A stretch of 64,000 nucleotides of DNA. Source: Rhodospirillales bacterium. GTDB taxonomy: Bacteria; Pseudomonadota; Alphaproteobacteria; Rhodospirillales; Defluviicoccaceae. The notes beneath the pieces are model-generated. The model worked only from the letters and a program-made list of their open reading frames with translations. It did not search any database and had not been told where the DNA came from. Shown here piece by piece: positions 22,778-32,323 of the stretch. Numbering within the stretch: position 1 is the stretch's first letter; every line of letters begins with the position of its first letter. A program made the position numbers and the translations under genes. Location of the stretch: contig JADJRE010000043.1 of assembly GCA_016712375.1 (NCBI GenBank), positions 1 through 64,000 on the forward strand, in the 5' to 3' direction.

Positions 22778-22959
22778 GGCACGTCCAGCCAGATCTCCAT
22801 GGTCGGCTTCCCCGCTGCGGGCTGTACCTGGAGGAGATAGCGTCGCGCCGGTGTCGCCGCCGTGAGCCGGAGTTCGAGCGTGTCCAGGTCCACGACCCGA
22901 AACTGACCGGGCGCCGGCGGGCCGGTCGTGGTCTCCACCAGCGGCACGGCCTCAAACAT
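22774..22959 (-). CDS. 61-residue protein resembling the C-terminus of the neighbouring Pvc16-like protein
   Basis: The start ATG at 22959 overlaps the stop of the DUF4255 gene (TGATG) and its stop overlaps the eCIS-core start. The sequence (VPLVETTTGPPAPGQFRVVDLDTLELRL..., YLLQVQPAAGKPTMEIWLDV) aligns end to end with the last about 65 residues of the upstream DUF4255 protein (LPLVETTSATAALVGRHFRV..., YLLTVQPTADRRTLEIDLIV). This looks like a partial gene duplication that gave a free-standing Ig/IPT-like beta domain. Role unknown. Confidence 0.72.
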   Translation of the reverse strand: MFEAVPLVETTTGPPAPGQFRVVDLDTLELRLTAATPARRYLLQVQPAAGKPTMEIWLDVP

Positions 22960-23879
22960 CACCCTAACTGCGCCGGCGTCGGTTCCGGCACGATCAGGTC
23001 GATCTCCAGCGTGCGCCTGTCGGCCGTGGGTTGCACCGTGAGGAGGTAGTGCCCCTTTGGCGTGTGGAGCGGAACCCGCAGGTGGAGTGTGTCCTGGGCC
23101 GCGACGCGGAAATGACGGCCGACGAGAGCGGCCGTCGCGCTCGTGGTCTCCACCAGCGGCAGAGCGCGCAGTCGCACCGCGGTCACGCCGGTGGCGAAGA
23201 TCGCGTTGGCGATCGTGATGGCGACGAAGCCCGTTTCGTCGGTGTTCGCGCTGGCGACCACCGGCCCCGGCACGGCTTCGAAGACCTTGATCTCGTAGGG
23301 AGGCTCGAAGGCGGGCGCATGCCGCACCACGTCCGGAGTCCGCGGGGGCGGGGGTTCGAGGAAGACCACGCTGGCCCGGTACATCGCCGAGAGGCGCATC
23401 GGGCTGCTGATCGCCTGCCAAAGCCGTCCGATGTCGTCGACGGTCTGCGGCTCGATGGTGAGCGTGAACTCCTCCTCGCGGTCGTGGGTCGCGTCTATGG
23501 GGACCTTCGCCCTCACCGTGGGATGCTCGTGGAAGCACTTGAGGGCGATGCTCATCGCCCGCTGTTCCTGGATGTAGTCCGACGCAGAATGGGCCGTCAG
23601 CAGGTAATAGAGCGTGAGCGCGAGCGGATGCTCGGGGATCGTCTGCGCGGTGCCGCCCGTCGGGAACGTGTTGCGATGGAACTTGTCCACGGTGACGTGG
23701 AACAGGTAGACGCTCACCTGGCAGCCTTCGCCCTGGCGCGCCGCGTCCGGCGCGAGGCCCGTGTACTTGATCTCGAACTTCGTGGCGTTGAGCCAGAGCT
23801 GGGACGCAGATGTGCAGCCGTTCAACTGCTCGATCAGGCGATCGGTCACGATGGAGAGGTCGAGCATTCCCAGCGCCAT
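22959..23879 (-). CDS. DUF4255 / Pvc16-like tube-terminator (cap) protein
   Basis: 306 residues. The N-terminal about 190 residues (LDLSIVTDRLIEQLNG...FHVTVDKFHRNTFPTGG...LALTLYYLLTAHSASDY) are the Pvc16 N-terminal domain (DUF4255), which in AFP/PVC terminates the tube and sheath at the distal end. The C-terminal part (about 200-306) is a beta-rich IPT/Ig-like domain. It lies 6 bp from the Pro-rich gene and overlaps the small duplicated gene downstream. Confidence 0.88.
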   Translation of the reverse strand: MALGMLDLSIVTDRLIEQLNGCTSASQLWLNATKFEIKYTGLAPDAARQGEGCQVSVYLFHVTVDKFHRNTFPTGGTAQTIPEHPLALTLYYLLTAHSASDYIQEQRAMSIALKCFHEHPTVRAKVPIDATHDREEEFTLTIEPQTVDDIGRLWQAISSPMRLSAMYRASVVFLEPPPPRTPDVVRHAPAFEPPYEIKVFEAVPGPVVASANTDETGFVAITIANAIFATGVTAVRLRALPLVETTSATAALVGRHFRVAAQDTLHLRVPLHTPKGHYLLTVQPTADRRTLEIDLIVPEPTPAQLG

Positions 23880-23884
23880 GGTCG

Positions 23885-24790
23885 TCAGCTCTGGAGCAGA
23901 CCGATGGCCGAGGTGAGCCCACGTGCCAGCGGGGGGGCTGGTGCGGCGCTCGGCACGGCCGGCGGGCGGGCGACCGGCGGCTGCACCGGCGTCGGCGAGA
24001 GAATCTGGACTTCGACGGACCCGATGTGGACCCCGGCGAATCGCTCGGCTGCCGGCGCGGGAGCCGGTCGGTGGTCAGGTTTGGCCGCGACCACCTCGGC
24101 GCGCGGAGCTCGCACCACGCGCGGGGGCGCGTCGCCCGGCGGCGCCGGGGCCTCGCGCCTGTGCGTCTCACGTGGGGGAACGAAGGCCGGCGCGCCGGGG
24201 CGTTCGCGCTGGCGAGGAGCCACAGCGTTCGGGTCGGGCCGCTCGTCGTCGGACGAGGTCCATCGCACCGCGGCTGCGAGCGCGACGGCGAGCGGATCGG
24301 GGGCGACCGCGATGTTGCGCCGGGGCGCCATCGGCCGGCGCGGCTCGATCGGCGGCGTCGCCATTGGCTCCGTCCCGGAAGCGGAAGCGACCGCGAGCGG
24401 CTCGCTTCCCGGCCGCTGCTGCATCCTGTCGATCGGCCGCGTCTCCGACGCGGCGTCGGGCGCGGGTGACGCATCGCCTGGAATGACACCGGCACCGGCA
24501 CCGGATGGCGACGAGGAGGTCTCGATCACGGCGAGTGCGGCCGGTTCTGGCTGGGTTTCGGGCTCCACGCTCACGGACGGGGGCGCGCCGATCGGCGTGG
24601 GCACGTGTGGCGGAATGGGATCGGCAGCCGGGGCTCCAGACGACGCCGCGACTGGCACTCGCGGCGGCGACACCGGTCGGTCCATAGGCGTAGCGGGGAG
24701 CGCGCGCACGAGCCGCCGCGGCGGTAAGAGCCCCGGGGTGCCCTGCACCGCCCGGCGCGCGATCTGCCCGAGATAGGAATCTTGCGTCAT
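23885..24790 (-). CDS. proline/alanine-rich protein of the eCIS operon, unknown function
   Basis: 301 residues. There is a short N-terminal motif (MTQDSYLGQIARRAVQGTPGLLPPRRL), then a long low-complexity Pro/Ala/Arg/Glu stretch with no predicted fold. A short conserved-looking C-terminal strand (FAGVHIGSVEVQILSPTP) precedes another Pro/Ala tail. Proteins with the same two islands separated by a disordered linker occur next to Pvc16 genes in other eCIS loci from memory; the function is unknown. It starts one base before the stop region of the Zn-ribbon gene, so translation is coupled. Confidence 0.7.
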   Translation of the reverse strand: MTQDSYLGQIARRAVQGTPGLLPPRRLVRALPATPMDRPVSPPRVPVAASSGAPAADPIPPHVPTPIGAPPSVSVEPETQPEPAALAVIETSSSPSGAGAGVIPGDASPAPDAASETRPIDRMQQRPGSEPLAVASASGTEPMATPPIEPRRPMAPRRNIAVAPDPLAVALAAAVRWTSSDDERPDPNAVAPRQRERPGAPAFVPPRETHRREAPAPPGDAPPRVVRAPRAEVVAAKPDHRPAPAPAAERFAGVHIGSVEVQILSPTPVQPPVARPPAVPSAAPAPPLARGLTSAIGLLQS

Positions 24791-25579
24791 TTACGCGGTC
24801 GTCCTTTCAGGTGCGGCCCGCGGGGCCGCCAGCTCCGCGTAGCGGGCCCGGCGCGCCGCGGGGAGCGAGAGGATCTCCGCCTCGGACCAGTGGTAGTGGT
24901 GCGCGATCGCGCAGACCTCTTCGTAAACGAATGCCGCCTGGTCACGCAGCTCGCGCAAGGTGTACTGGATGGGATCGAAGCTCGCCTCGACCCTCGCCCC
25001 GCACTCCGGGCATATCCCCTCGAGCTCGGCGCAGAGGCTCGGCGCCATTGCCTCCATCGCCGCCTCGACCTTTCGTCGGGCCGGGTCGGCGATCTCGGCC
25101 GGGCGGAGACATCGCAGGAGCAGCGCCTGCTCGGGCCATTCGGCGCGCGCGATGGCCAGCTGATCGGCGGCGCGCGGAAGCCGGAACTCGACGGCATCGT
25201 CCGACAGCCGGTACCAGCCTTCTTCTGCGGGCAGGATGGGGGGCGCATCTCCGGGCCGGTGGTGCTCGAGATACGCGTCGATGGAGAACGTGATGTCGAC
25301 GCGCGCGCGGCAACCGGGGCCGGCGCAGACCTCTTCCGCGCTCACGACCTCGCCGATCACCCGCTGGCGGAGGCGGAGGAGGAGGACGTCGACGTCGCCG
25401 ATCGGCAGCGCCGTCGGGTCAAGCGGCGCTCCGTCCACTCGGTGAACGACGCGGGCGATAAGAGAGAGAGCGAGGCCCAGGTCCGGCGGACCCGCCTCAA
25501 GCAGCAGGATGTCGTCGGCGCCGTCCGGCAACCGCAGATCGACGTCCATCCCTGCCACCGGCAGCCGAACGACGGCCAC
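24791..25579 (-). CDS. Zn-ribbon baseplate-assembly-like protein fused to a DUF6760-like tail
   Basis: 262 residues. The N-terminal and central part (LPDGADDILLLEAGPPD..., ALPIGDVDVLLLRLRQRVIGEVV) resembles the T4-type baseplate hub assembly chaperone family (gp26/gp28-like). It holds two Cys pairs, CAGPGC (about residue 86) and CPECG (about 195), consistent with a zinc ribbon. The last about 45 residues (LRELRDQAAFVYEEVCAIAHHYHWSEAEILSLPAARR) match the small DUF6760 proteins that are usually separate genes in eCIS operons. It follows the tube gene by 1-2 bp. Confidence 0.75.
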   Translation of the reverse strand: MAVVRLPVAGMDVDLRLPDGADDILLLEAGPPDLGLALSLIARVVHRVDGAPLDPTALPIGDVDVLLLRLRQRVIGEVVSAEEVCAGPGCRARVDITFSIDAYLEHHRPGDAPPILPAEEGWYRLSDDAVEFRLPRAADQLAIARAEWPEQALLLRCLRPAEIADPARRKVEAAMEAMAPSLCAELEGICPECGARVEASFDPIQYTLRELRDQAAFVYEEVCAIAHHYHWSEAEILSLPAARRARYAELAAPRAAPERTTA

Positions 25580-25580
25580 G

Positions 25581-26098
25581 TCAGCTCCTCTTTTCTTCCG
25601 GCTCGACTATGGTCAGGTCGCGCTCCCATCCCTCGTTCTCGAGCTTGACGTGCTCCAGAGCGACCGCGTTGCCGCCCGCGTCGAGGTCGGGCAGCGCCTG
25701 GTACTCCGAGACCCAGCAGCGGTGGACGATATACTGCTGCACCGGCTGGCCGGCCTCGTTCTGGAGCACGATCCGCACTTGCTTGCAGGGCGCCCAGCGT
25801 CGTCGGATTGGGGGCCCCCTTTGTCCAGCACCTGAGCCGCGTTAGCCCAATCCTCGAAGTCCAGGTCGTGGGTCACGCCACGCTCGAGCGTGATCGGTTC
25901 GTACTTGGTTCGACCGATCCCCTTCAGGGTGATGGCGTTGCCACCCTCCTTGTACTCGATGACGTCCGAGGTGCGCTTCAATCCGGTCACCTTGCTGACG
26001 CCGGCCACGGGTGAGACGGATTCGCCCAGAAAGACGAGGAAGCGGAAGTTCTTGTAAGGATCGAAGCGGTTGATGTTGACGGAAAACGGTGTGCCCAT
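25581..26098 (-). CDS. tail tube protein, gp19/Afp1-5-like (one frameshift)
   Basis: The start ATG at 26098 (MGTPFSVNINRFDPYKNFRFLVFLGESVSPVAGVSKVTGLKR) is classic for eCIS and phage T4 gp19-like tube subunits, with EYKEGGNAITLKGIGRTKYEPITLERGVTHD following. The frame breaks in the G/C run near 25800-25815. The remaining frame (MRIVLQNEAGQPVQQYIVHRCWVSEYQALPDLDAG...VKLENEGWERD) is the conserved C-terminal half. Joined length is about 172 residues, normal for the family. It stacks into the inner tube and follows the sheath gene by 9 bp. Confidence 0.88.
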
Positions 26099-26106
26099 CG
26101 TGCCTC

Positions 26107-27723
26107 CTACGCCTGGACCTGGCCGGCGAGTTGCGCGATCTTGATGATCACGAACTCGGCGGGCTTGAGCGGCCGGAACCCAACCAGGATGTTCACGATC
26201 CCGAGGTCGATGTCCGTCTGGAGGGTGGTGGTCTTGTCGCACTTGACCAGGAACGCCTGGCTCGGCGTGGCGCCCTGGAAGGCGCCCTGACGGAAGAGCG
26301 ACAGCATGAAGTTCTCGACGCTGAGGCGGATCGCGGACCACAGCGGCTCGTCGTTGGGCTCGAACACCACCCAGCCCAGGTTGCGGAGCAGCGACTGTTC
26401 GATGAAGAGCGCGGTGCGCCGGACCGGGACGTACCACCACTGCTGGAACGCCGTGTTTTCTCGTGCAGAGACAGTGGTCCTGGCGCCCCAGACCACGGTG
26501 CCACTGCCGGGGAACGACCTGAGCACGTTGACACCGAGTCGGTTCAGGGTGCCCTGGCGCATGTCGGTCATCCGTCCCCGCTCGACGACGCCGGTCGTGT
26601 TGAGGATGGACGTCTCGAGGCCGGCCGGCGCCTTCCAGACGCCTCGCTTGGTGTCGGTGCGGGCGTAGATGCCGGCCACCGACCCGCTCGGTGGCAGCTC
26701 CATCACCTTGCTGGTCACGGGATCGATCGACTTGAGGTGGGGGAAGTACAGGGCGCCGTTGGGCACGGCGGTGGGCACGGTGTTGCCGTTGGCCACGTCC
26801 TCGATCGTTCCGAGCCCTGCCGCCGCTCCCGAACCGTCGGCGGAGACGCTTTCCGGCGGATCCAGGATGAAGAAGGCCAGCTTGCGCTCACAGAAGCCGA
26901 GCGCTGCACTCCAGACGCCCGCGTCGGCAACCCCGGGAACGACGAGCAGGTTGAAGATGTCGACCTTGTCGAGCGAGCTGTTTGCCTGGAACACCTCCAG
27001 GAAGTCCGACTGCCGGAAGGTCGTGAAAGCGACCGTGGCGAACCCGGGGGCGGGGGGCGGCATCTTGGACAGCTCGATGGACTGGGACGTCCCGGTGATG
27101 CTGAAGGTCGTCGGATAAGCGCCGGGAGGCTGCGGAGCGACCTTCACCAGCCGCGACGACGCGAGACGTTTGGCGATGAAGTCAGGGCCCGTGGTCCCGA
27201 GCTTCACCCCTCGGAGCGACTCCACCTGAGAGCCGTAGATGATGAGGATGTCCGCCGTGTCGTTCACGCCGGCGGTCCCGCCCGCGCGGACGTTGCCGAT
27301 CGTGACCGTCATATTGTGGGTGGCGTCGGTCAGCTGCTTGGCCGTGAACGCGATGCCGCTGAGGTAGCGGGTGGCGCCGTCGATCGGCCTTTCTTGGCTC
27401 AGGTTCGCTTTCTCGAAGTACTTCGGCTGGAGTGCGACCACGTAGGCGTCCGAGCCGCCGTTGAGGAAAAACTGGTTCACCGCGTAGGCGACGGTGGAGT
27501 CGATGAAGGTGCTGCGATAGAGGCCGCCGAAGATGCGCTCGTAGTCGGTGAAGTTGAAGATGCGGATCGCCTCGCCCCATAAGCCCTCTTTCGCACACTC
27601 GCCCTGGAACGGGTGCGTGTAGCCCACGAAGGCCGTGATCGAGGTGGGCGCGGCGGTGATGGCGTGGGACGAGCTCGGAAGCTCTTCGATGTAGAGACCG
27701 GGATACGACGGCGTGACCGGCAT
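26107..27723 (-). CDS. contractile tail sheath protein
   Basis: 538 residues, intact. The N-terminus PVTPSYPGLYIEELPSSSHAI, then TSITAFVGYTHPF..., and the C-terminal GWVVFEPNDEPLWSAIRLSVENFMLSLFRQGAFQG...FLVKCDKTTT..., LVGFRPLKPAEFVIIKIAQLAGQ are diagnostic of Afp2-4/gp18-type sheath proteins. The middle domain (about residues 90-330) is variable. It forms the contractile outer tube. It is preceded by a sheath-related protein and followed directly by the tube gene. Only one full sheath gene is present in the window. Confidence 0.93.
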   Translation of the reverse strand: MPVTPSYPGLYIEELPSSSHAITAAPTSITAFVGYTHPFQGECAKEGLWGEAIRIFNFTDYERIFGGLYRSTFIDSTVAYAVNQFFLNGGSDAYVVALQPKYFEKANLSQERPIDGATRYLSGIAFTAKQLTDATHNMTVTIGNVRAGGTAGVNDTADILIIYGSQVESLRGVKLGTTGPDFIAKRLASSRLVKVAPQPPGAYPTTFSITGTSQSIELSKMPPPAPGFATVAFTTFRQSDFLEVFQANSSLDKVDIFNLLVVPGVADAGVWSAALGFCERKLAFFILDPPESVSADGSGAAAGLGTIEDVANGNTVPTAVPNGALYFPHLKSIDPVTSKVMELPPSGSVAGIYARTDTKRGVWKAPAGLETSILNTTGVVERGRMTDMRQGTLNRLGVNVLRSFPGSGTVVWGARTTVSARENTAFQQWWYVPVRRTALFIEQSLLRNLGWVVFEPNDEPLWSAIRLSVENFMLSLFRQGAFQGATPSQAFLVKCDKTTTLQTDIDLGIVNILVGFRPLKPAEFVIIKIAQLAGQVQA

Positions 27724-27767
27724 GAAGTCTCCTTACCCTGGGCGCGAGACGACCTCGCGAGGGGCCG

Positions 27768-28664
27768 CTACGCGTTGGCCAGGAGTGTCGCTTTTGCCTT
27801 GGTTGCTTCTGCGGCCTCGGCGCCACCGCGGAGGGTGACAGCGCCCGGCCTTGGGAGTTTGAGGTTGGTGCCGTCCGGCTTGGTGATGGTGGTCGCGAAC
27901 GCCAGCGGGAAGAGCTTCGAACCGGAAGTGTCGGGGTCGACGCCGAGGTCACCGGCCTCGACGGTGACGGTGTTCGTCCACTCGACCTTGAGCGTGAAGG
28001 TCTTTTTGCCGGTAGGCGGCTGAACGACGTCGTCGACCTTGATCGTCCACTTCGGTTGATGGGGCGGCTGGCCGAGGTCCGAGCCGGGTCCCCGCGCCTC
28101 CAGGGTAAACGACGTGGTCCCGGCCGCGACGCCGGCGACCGTCCAGGTCGGAGTGTGGTTGGCCACCGGAAGCACGGGATTCGCGTCTTCTTCGTCTTCG
28201 TCGGGATCGGGCGGACTGCCGGTGATCGGTTTGACGCGGACGAGGCCCGGCCTGGTCCGGAGAGTCCCCGGCGTCCCGGTGACCTGAGCACCTTGGCAGG
28301 TAGTTGGGGGAGATGGAGTCGAGCGTCAGGCCCTCGTAGGTATCCGCCTCGGTGACCGTTATGTCGACCGTCGTTGCGCCGTTCGCCGTCACCGTCACCA
28401 CGATGTTGTTGCCGGTCGAGCCGGCGCCCACGGCGGTGAAGACCATCGCCGGGCCGGGCGCCAGAGTAGGGGCGGCGGAAGTCGTCCCTGCGCGACCAGA
28501 TACTTCAACCACTTGCCGAGCGGGTCCGATGGAGAGGAAGGCTCGGTCTTCGAACCGACGGCGGCGCCGTCAAAGAAGATGTCGTCCACTGGAAGGAAGA
28601 TCTGCCGGCCGTCACCGGTGAAGAACACGATCGGTTCATCCCCGACTGCCTCAGTTCGCGCCAT
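27768..28664 (-). CDS. first gene of the eCIS operon, possible sheath-associated protein (two frameshifts)
   Basis: Start at 28664 (MARTEAVGDEPIVFFTGDGRQIFLPVDDIFFDG). Frames change near 28485 and 28285. Joined it gives about 297 residues. The middle (GPAMVFTAVGAGSTGNNIVVTVTANG...DITVTEADTYEGLTLD) resembles the inserted beta domain of phage tail-sheath proteins. The C-terminal part (TPTWTVAGVAAGTTSFTLEARG...) is beta-rich and ends in ATKAKATLLANA. I do not recognise the full family. The position just ahead of the sheath and the motif similarity make a sheath accessory role plausible, as inference. Confidence 0.55.
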
Positions 28665-28869
28665 TACTACCCCCGCAGAGCAGATCCGCCGTACCCCGGA
28701 ACTTCAACTCAGCCGGAAGTTTCTACTCAACTTCTGGATAGGCATATATAATCATTGCTCCGCTCAGGATTGATTTCAAGAGGATTCTGGCGGGCCACCT
28801 TCAATACCGCGTACGGAGCGGGATCGCGGGTTGGAGAAGACCCGTGTCGCTGCGTCAAGGAGAGGACTC
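28665..28869. promoter_or_regulatory. divergent promoter region of the eCIS operon, with repeated AACTTC/GAAGTT half-sites
   Basis: This is an AT-richer gap between the minus-strand eCIS operon and the plus-strand second eCIS-core gene. TATAAT lies at 28747-28752 on the plus strand, and TTGAAA/TATATA-like boxes can be found on minus. Half-sites AACTTC (28700-28705), GAAGTT (28716-28721) and AACTTC (28729-28734) occur within 35 bp. The last two form a 9-bp inverted repeat (8/9 matched) with a 7-nt spacer, about 28713-28737, suggesting an operator for a dimeric regulator. No regulator gene is adjacent. Confidence 0.45.
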
Positions 28870-31800
28870 GTGAGGCATCGACCGACGGCGAAGAAGAGCC
28901 CAGAGGCGGCGCCCCCCGCTCACGACCTGCTACCAAGACGTGCGGTGGGCGCGGTACGGAACGGAGCCCGGCTCCAAGCCACCATAGGCAACCAGGCCGT
29001 GCTGCGACTCCAGGCGTTGGAGCGCCTCGTGCAGGGCAAGGCCGGGGAGACTCTCGAAGGTCGATCGCCAACCCCGGTCCCCGACGGCGGAGATGGCGAG
29101 CCCTTTCCGGAGGCGACGCGCGGGTGGATGGAGGCGTCATTCGGCCAGGACTTCGCGGACGTACGCATCCATACCGATTCAACTGCGGCACGCGCCGCGT
29201 CCGCCCTGCACACACAGGCGTTCACGGCGGGACGACATATCTACTTTGGCGAGGGCCGGTACCAGCCACATACCCGCGAGGGTCGGCGCCTTCTCGCCCA
29301 CGAGCTGACCCACGTCGTTCAGCAGAGGGCTGGTGGCTACTTGGCCGTGGCAGGCAGCACGGGCACGGCCGGCGCCCGGCACGACCGCGATGAAGAGGAA
29401 GCGGACCGAGTGGCGGAAAGCGCCAGCCGTCCCGTCGATCCTGGCATCGGCGAGGGGCTTGACGTGACGTTCATCCTCGCGATGCGGCCCCAGGATCCTC
29501 CGAACCTCAGGCCGTTCGCACCCAACGTAACGTGGTACGTCAAGAACGTCCTCAAGTCCGCCGAAGTCTACGAAGTCAACGACCTCGAAGACATCATACA
29601 ACAGCTCTGGGTCATCCGCGAGAACGGCGACAAGGTGCGTCGTATACGGATCGTAGGTCACGGCAATTTCGGCGAGGAGAGCGGTGGAACCGTCTACATG
29701 CACGACCCCGACGACCCTACGACCAAGGGGTTCTGGATCACGCCCAGCCAGGTGCGGGAGTTTGCCGGGACAAGGAGCGGCGAGAGATCATCCAAGGCGC
29801 CATGGCCCCCAACGCCGTGGTCGAGTTCTGGGGGTGCAATCTCGGCCGCTATCCGGCCGCCGGAGCGGCCTGGGCCACGCTCTTCCAGTCGCGCTTCATC
29901 GCACCCAAGGAGAAGTTCAAGGATCTTTTTTTTCAGTTCCTCATTTGGGATGCGGAGAAACGGACGCCGGCCCGCAGCACCCGCGAGGTCGCCCCGGGGA
30001 AGCAGACGGACAACCTCAATCGCGATCTGCGGAAGCTCTACAACGATCTGGTCTCCAGCGGCGAGATGGAGCCCGTCGACGGCGGCGACCAAACCGTCCT
30101 CGCCCACATGCGAAATCTGTTCAATCGCGGCCAGGGCACCATCTGGTTCGTCGGCGCGGGTCCCAAAAAAGGGCCCATCGTCATGCCCGGCTCCAAAGAA
30201 TGGAGTACAAAAGGAGAAGGAAGAGTGTGGGAATTGTTCCCCCCGGAGCCGTTGGACGATGTCGTGAAAGAAGCGGCGACGGGGTCTGCAAGGCCAGCGC
30301 CGCCACCGAAGTCGCCCCTCGGTGGTGCCTCCTCCATCCGAGCGCGAGTCTCCTGCGGCTCCGCCATCCGCGCCGGAGGCGGAGGTCGTGACGGCGACGG
30401 ACACACCCCCCCCAACGGCGCCGATGCTCACGCCGGAGGCGCTGTCCGCATCGCCTGCGCCAACAGCAGCCCCGCCAGCGCCTACGGCCTTGCCGGAGAC
30501 GGAGGTGGCGGCGCCGGAAACACCAGCTCCACTGGCGCACCCGCCGATGCCGCAGGCGCAACCCCTTGAGACGAAGCCGACGCCACCCATCGAGTCGATC
30601 CCGACAAAGCCGGAGCCGAAGACCCCCGAACAACCTGCGCCAGTCCCCGCGCCGCAGGGTGCACTGACACCGGACCGGCCGGCCGCACCCGAGCAGAGAC
30701 GCCCACGCGTCGAAAAGGTAGGCCCAGGGTCCGAGCACTGGGTACTTTGGGACTTCCCGATCGGTGGATCGGCGCTCCTTCCGGAGCACGCGAAAATGCT
30801 GGACCGGCTCGCCATCCTCCTCCGTTCCGCCGGACCCGGGGCTCCGCTCAGGATCCACGTCGACGGCCACGCGAGCCACAGCGGTTCGGCACGATTCAAC
30901 CAGGCGCTCGCCAAGCAGCGCGCCGAGAGGACCGTCGCTCACCTGCAAGCGCAGGGGATCGAAGCGCGAGCGATCGATGTCCGCTACTTGGGTTACGAGC
31001 GCCCGTGGTATCTCGGAGAGACGGCGGAGAGCTCGCACAACCGGCGCGTCGAGGTCGAGCTCACGGGGCCACTCGGCGCGGTCGGGCGCCTGCCCGAGTT
31101 GGGGGAGGCGGCGGGCGGACCCCGGCGAGATCCCCTGCCTCGGCCGCTGCTGCCGGGCTCCATCCAGTGGTCGACGCCGGCGCCGGGACGGCCCGGATCG
31201 GGCCAGGTGGCGGACTACCTGCCCGGTTTTTCGGTGGAGGGCAAGATCCCGATCCGTATTCCCGACGTCCCGCTCGGAACGGACTGGATCCTGAGCCCCG
31301 AAGCGGAGCTCGGTCTCAAGCTCGAGTTCACAACCAAGGTGCCGGCCACGGTCGCCATGGCGCTCAAGAGCGGTACCTGGGACCGTCAGATCAAATGGGC
31401 TCTGGGGCGCGAATTCCTGGTCGCCGGCAGCTTGACCGAGGGCAAGGTGTCCGTGCAGTTCAAGAAGGCATACCTGCGCCCGGAATTCGAACTCGGCATC
31501 GCCAACCTGCTCAAAGACCCCGAACCAATGGCCGGGCAGCTGCGGAAAGACCCGACGAAACTCTTCAAGGTGGCGAGCGTCAAGTTCACGATCGAGCCCC
31601 TCGTATATGAGTCCGCTCCCGTTGACTTCGGCCTCCGAATTCCCGAGCTGGCCGGGATCGCTGCGCAACTGAAGTTCACACCGAAGGTCATCGTGAGCAT
31701 CGCCCCGAGCCCCGTCCTGATCGGCAAGCTGGGGGTTCGGCTGGCTGCCCACCTCGGACCAGGAGCCGCGATCGCCGGGACCGCGGTCGTCCTGACCGGC

Positions 31801-32256
31801 GCGCTGACGCTGCTCACGCTGTACTTGATCAGCGAGGCCAGGAAGCGGGGCCAGCACTGGGGGGAGGTCATCAATTTCCGTCGAGGCTACGCATGGCGCT
31901 TGGCCGCCGAGGCGGCCGACTGGCGAACCGGACGCGGCATCGTGGAAAGCCGTAGTTGGGACCGTGCGCGCGAGGAGATTCTGCGCGCGCGCTTCCAGGG
32001 CGTTGCGAGGTCGGAGCTCGAGCGGGAATGGGCCGCGATCACGGAGCAGACTTATTCCGAAGGCGACGACGGTTGGCAAGCGGCCGATGTCATGCTCAAA
32101 CGACTGTCGGCCGAGCAGTACGAGGCGGCCATGCTCATGCTCCGATCAAGGTTCGGAGGTGATGCTGCAACACTGGAGAGTGAGATCTTTTGGCGGATCG
32201 GCGGCCACTCCAAGGACGACATCGCGCTGCCGGCGGATCCGACTCTATTGGAGTAG
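28870..32256 (+). CDS. second eCIS-core (DUF4157) protein with caspase-like segment, OmpA-like domain and membrane segment (two compensating frameshifts)
   Basis: The start is GTG at 28870, chosen because AAGGAG lies 9 nt upstream. DUF4157 covers about residues 80-155 (SFGQDFADVRIHTDSTAARAA) with zinc motif HELTH at about 144. From about residue 205: FILAMRPQDPP..., then IRIVGHGNFGEESGG (about 262) and VVEFWGCNLG (about 320), a His-Gly...Cys layout like DUF4347/CHAT-type clan-CD peptidases. Frames shift near 29775 and back near 30310. A long Pro/Ala/Thr-rich linker precedes an OmpA-like domain (DFPIGGSALLPEHAKML...LRIHVDGHAS..., about 625-735). A hydrophobic helix (AGTAVVLTGALTLLTLYLIS, about 970) and a charged helical tail end it. 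Joined length is about 1,128 residues. It is divergent from the eCIS operon and is a candidate effector. Confidence 0.72.
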
Positions 32257-32323
32257 CCGAGGTCGGCGGCGCTCGGAACTTCCCCGGTGGCGAAATCAAT
32301 CCGGCCGTTGTACCCTAGGCGCT

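Noticed and set aside
30181..32079. 632-codon minus-strand frame opposite the second eCIS-core gene
   Set aside because: Arg/Leu-rich low-complexity antisense frame; the plus-strand frame has clear OmpA-like and DUF4157 motifs.
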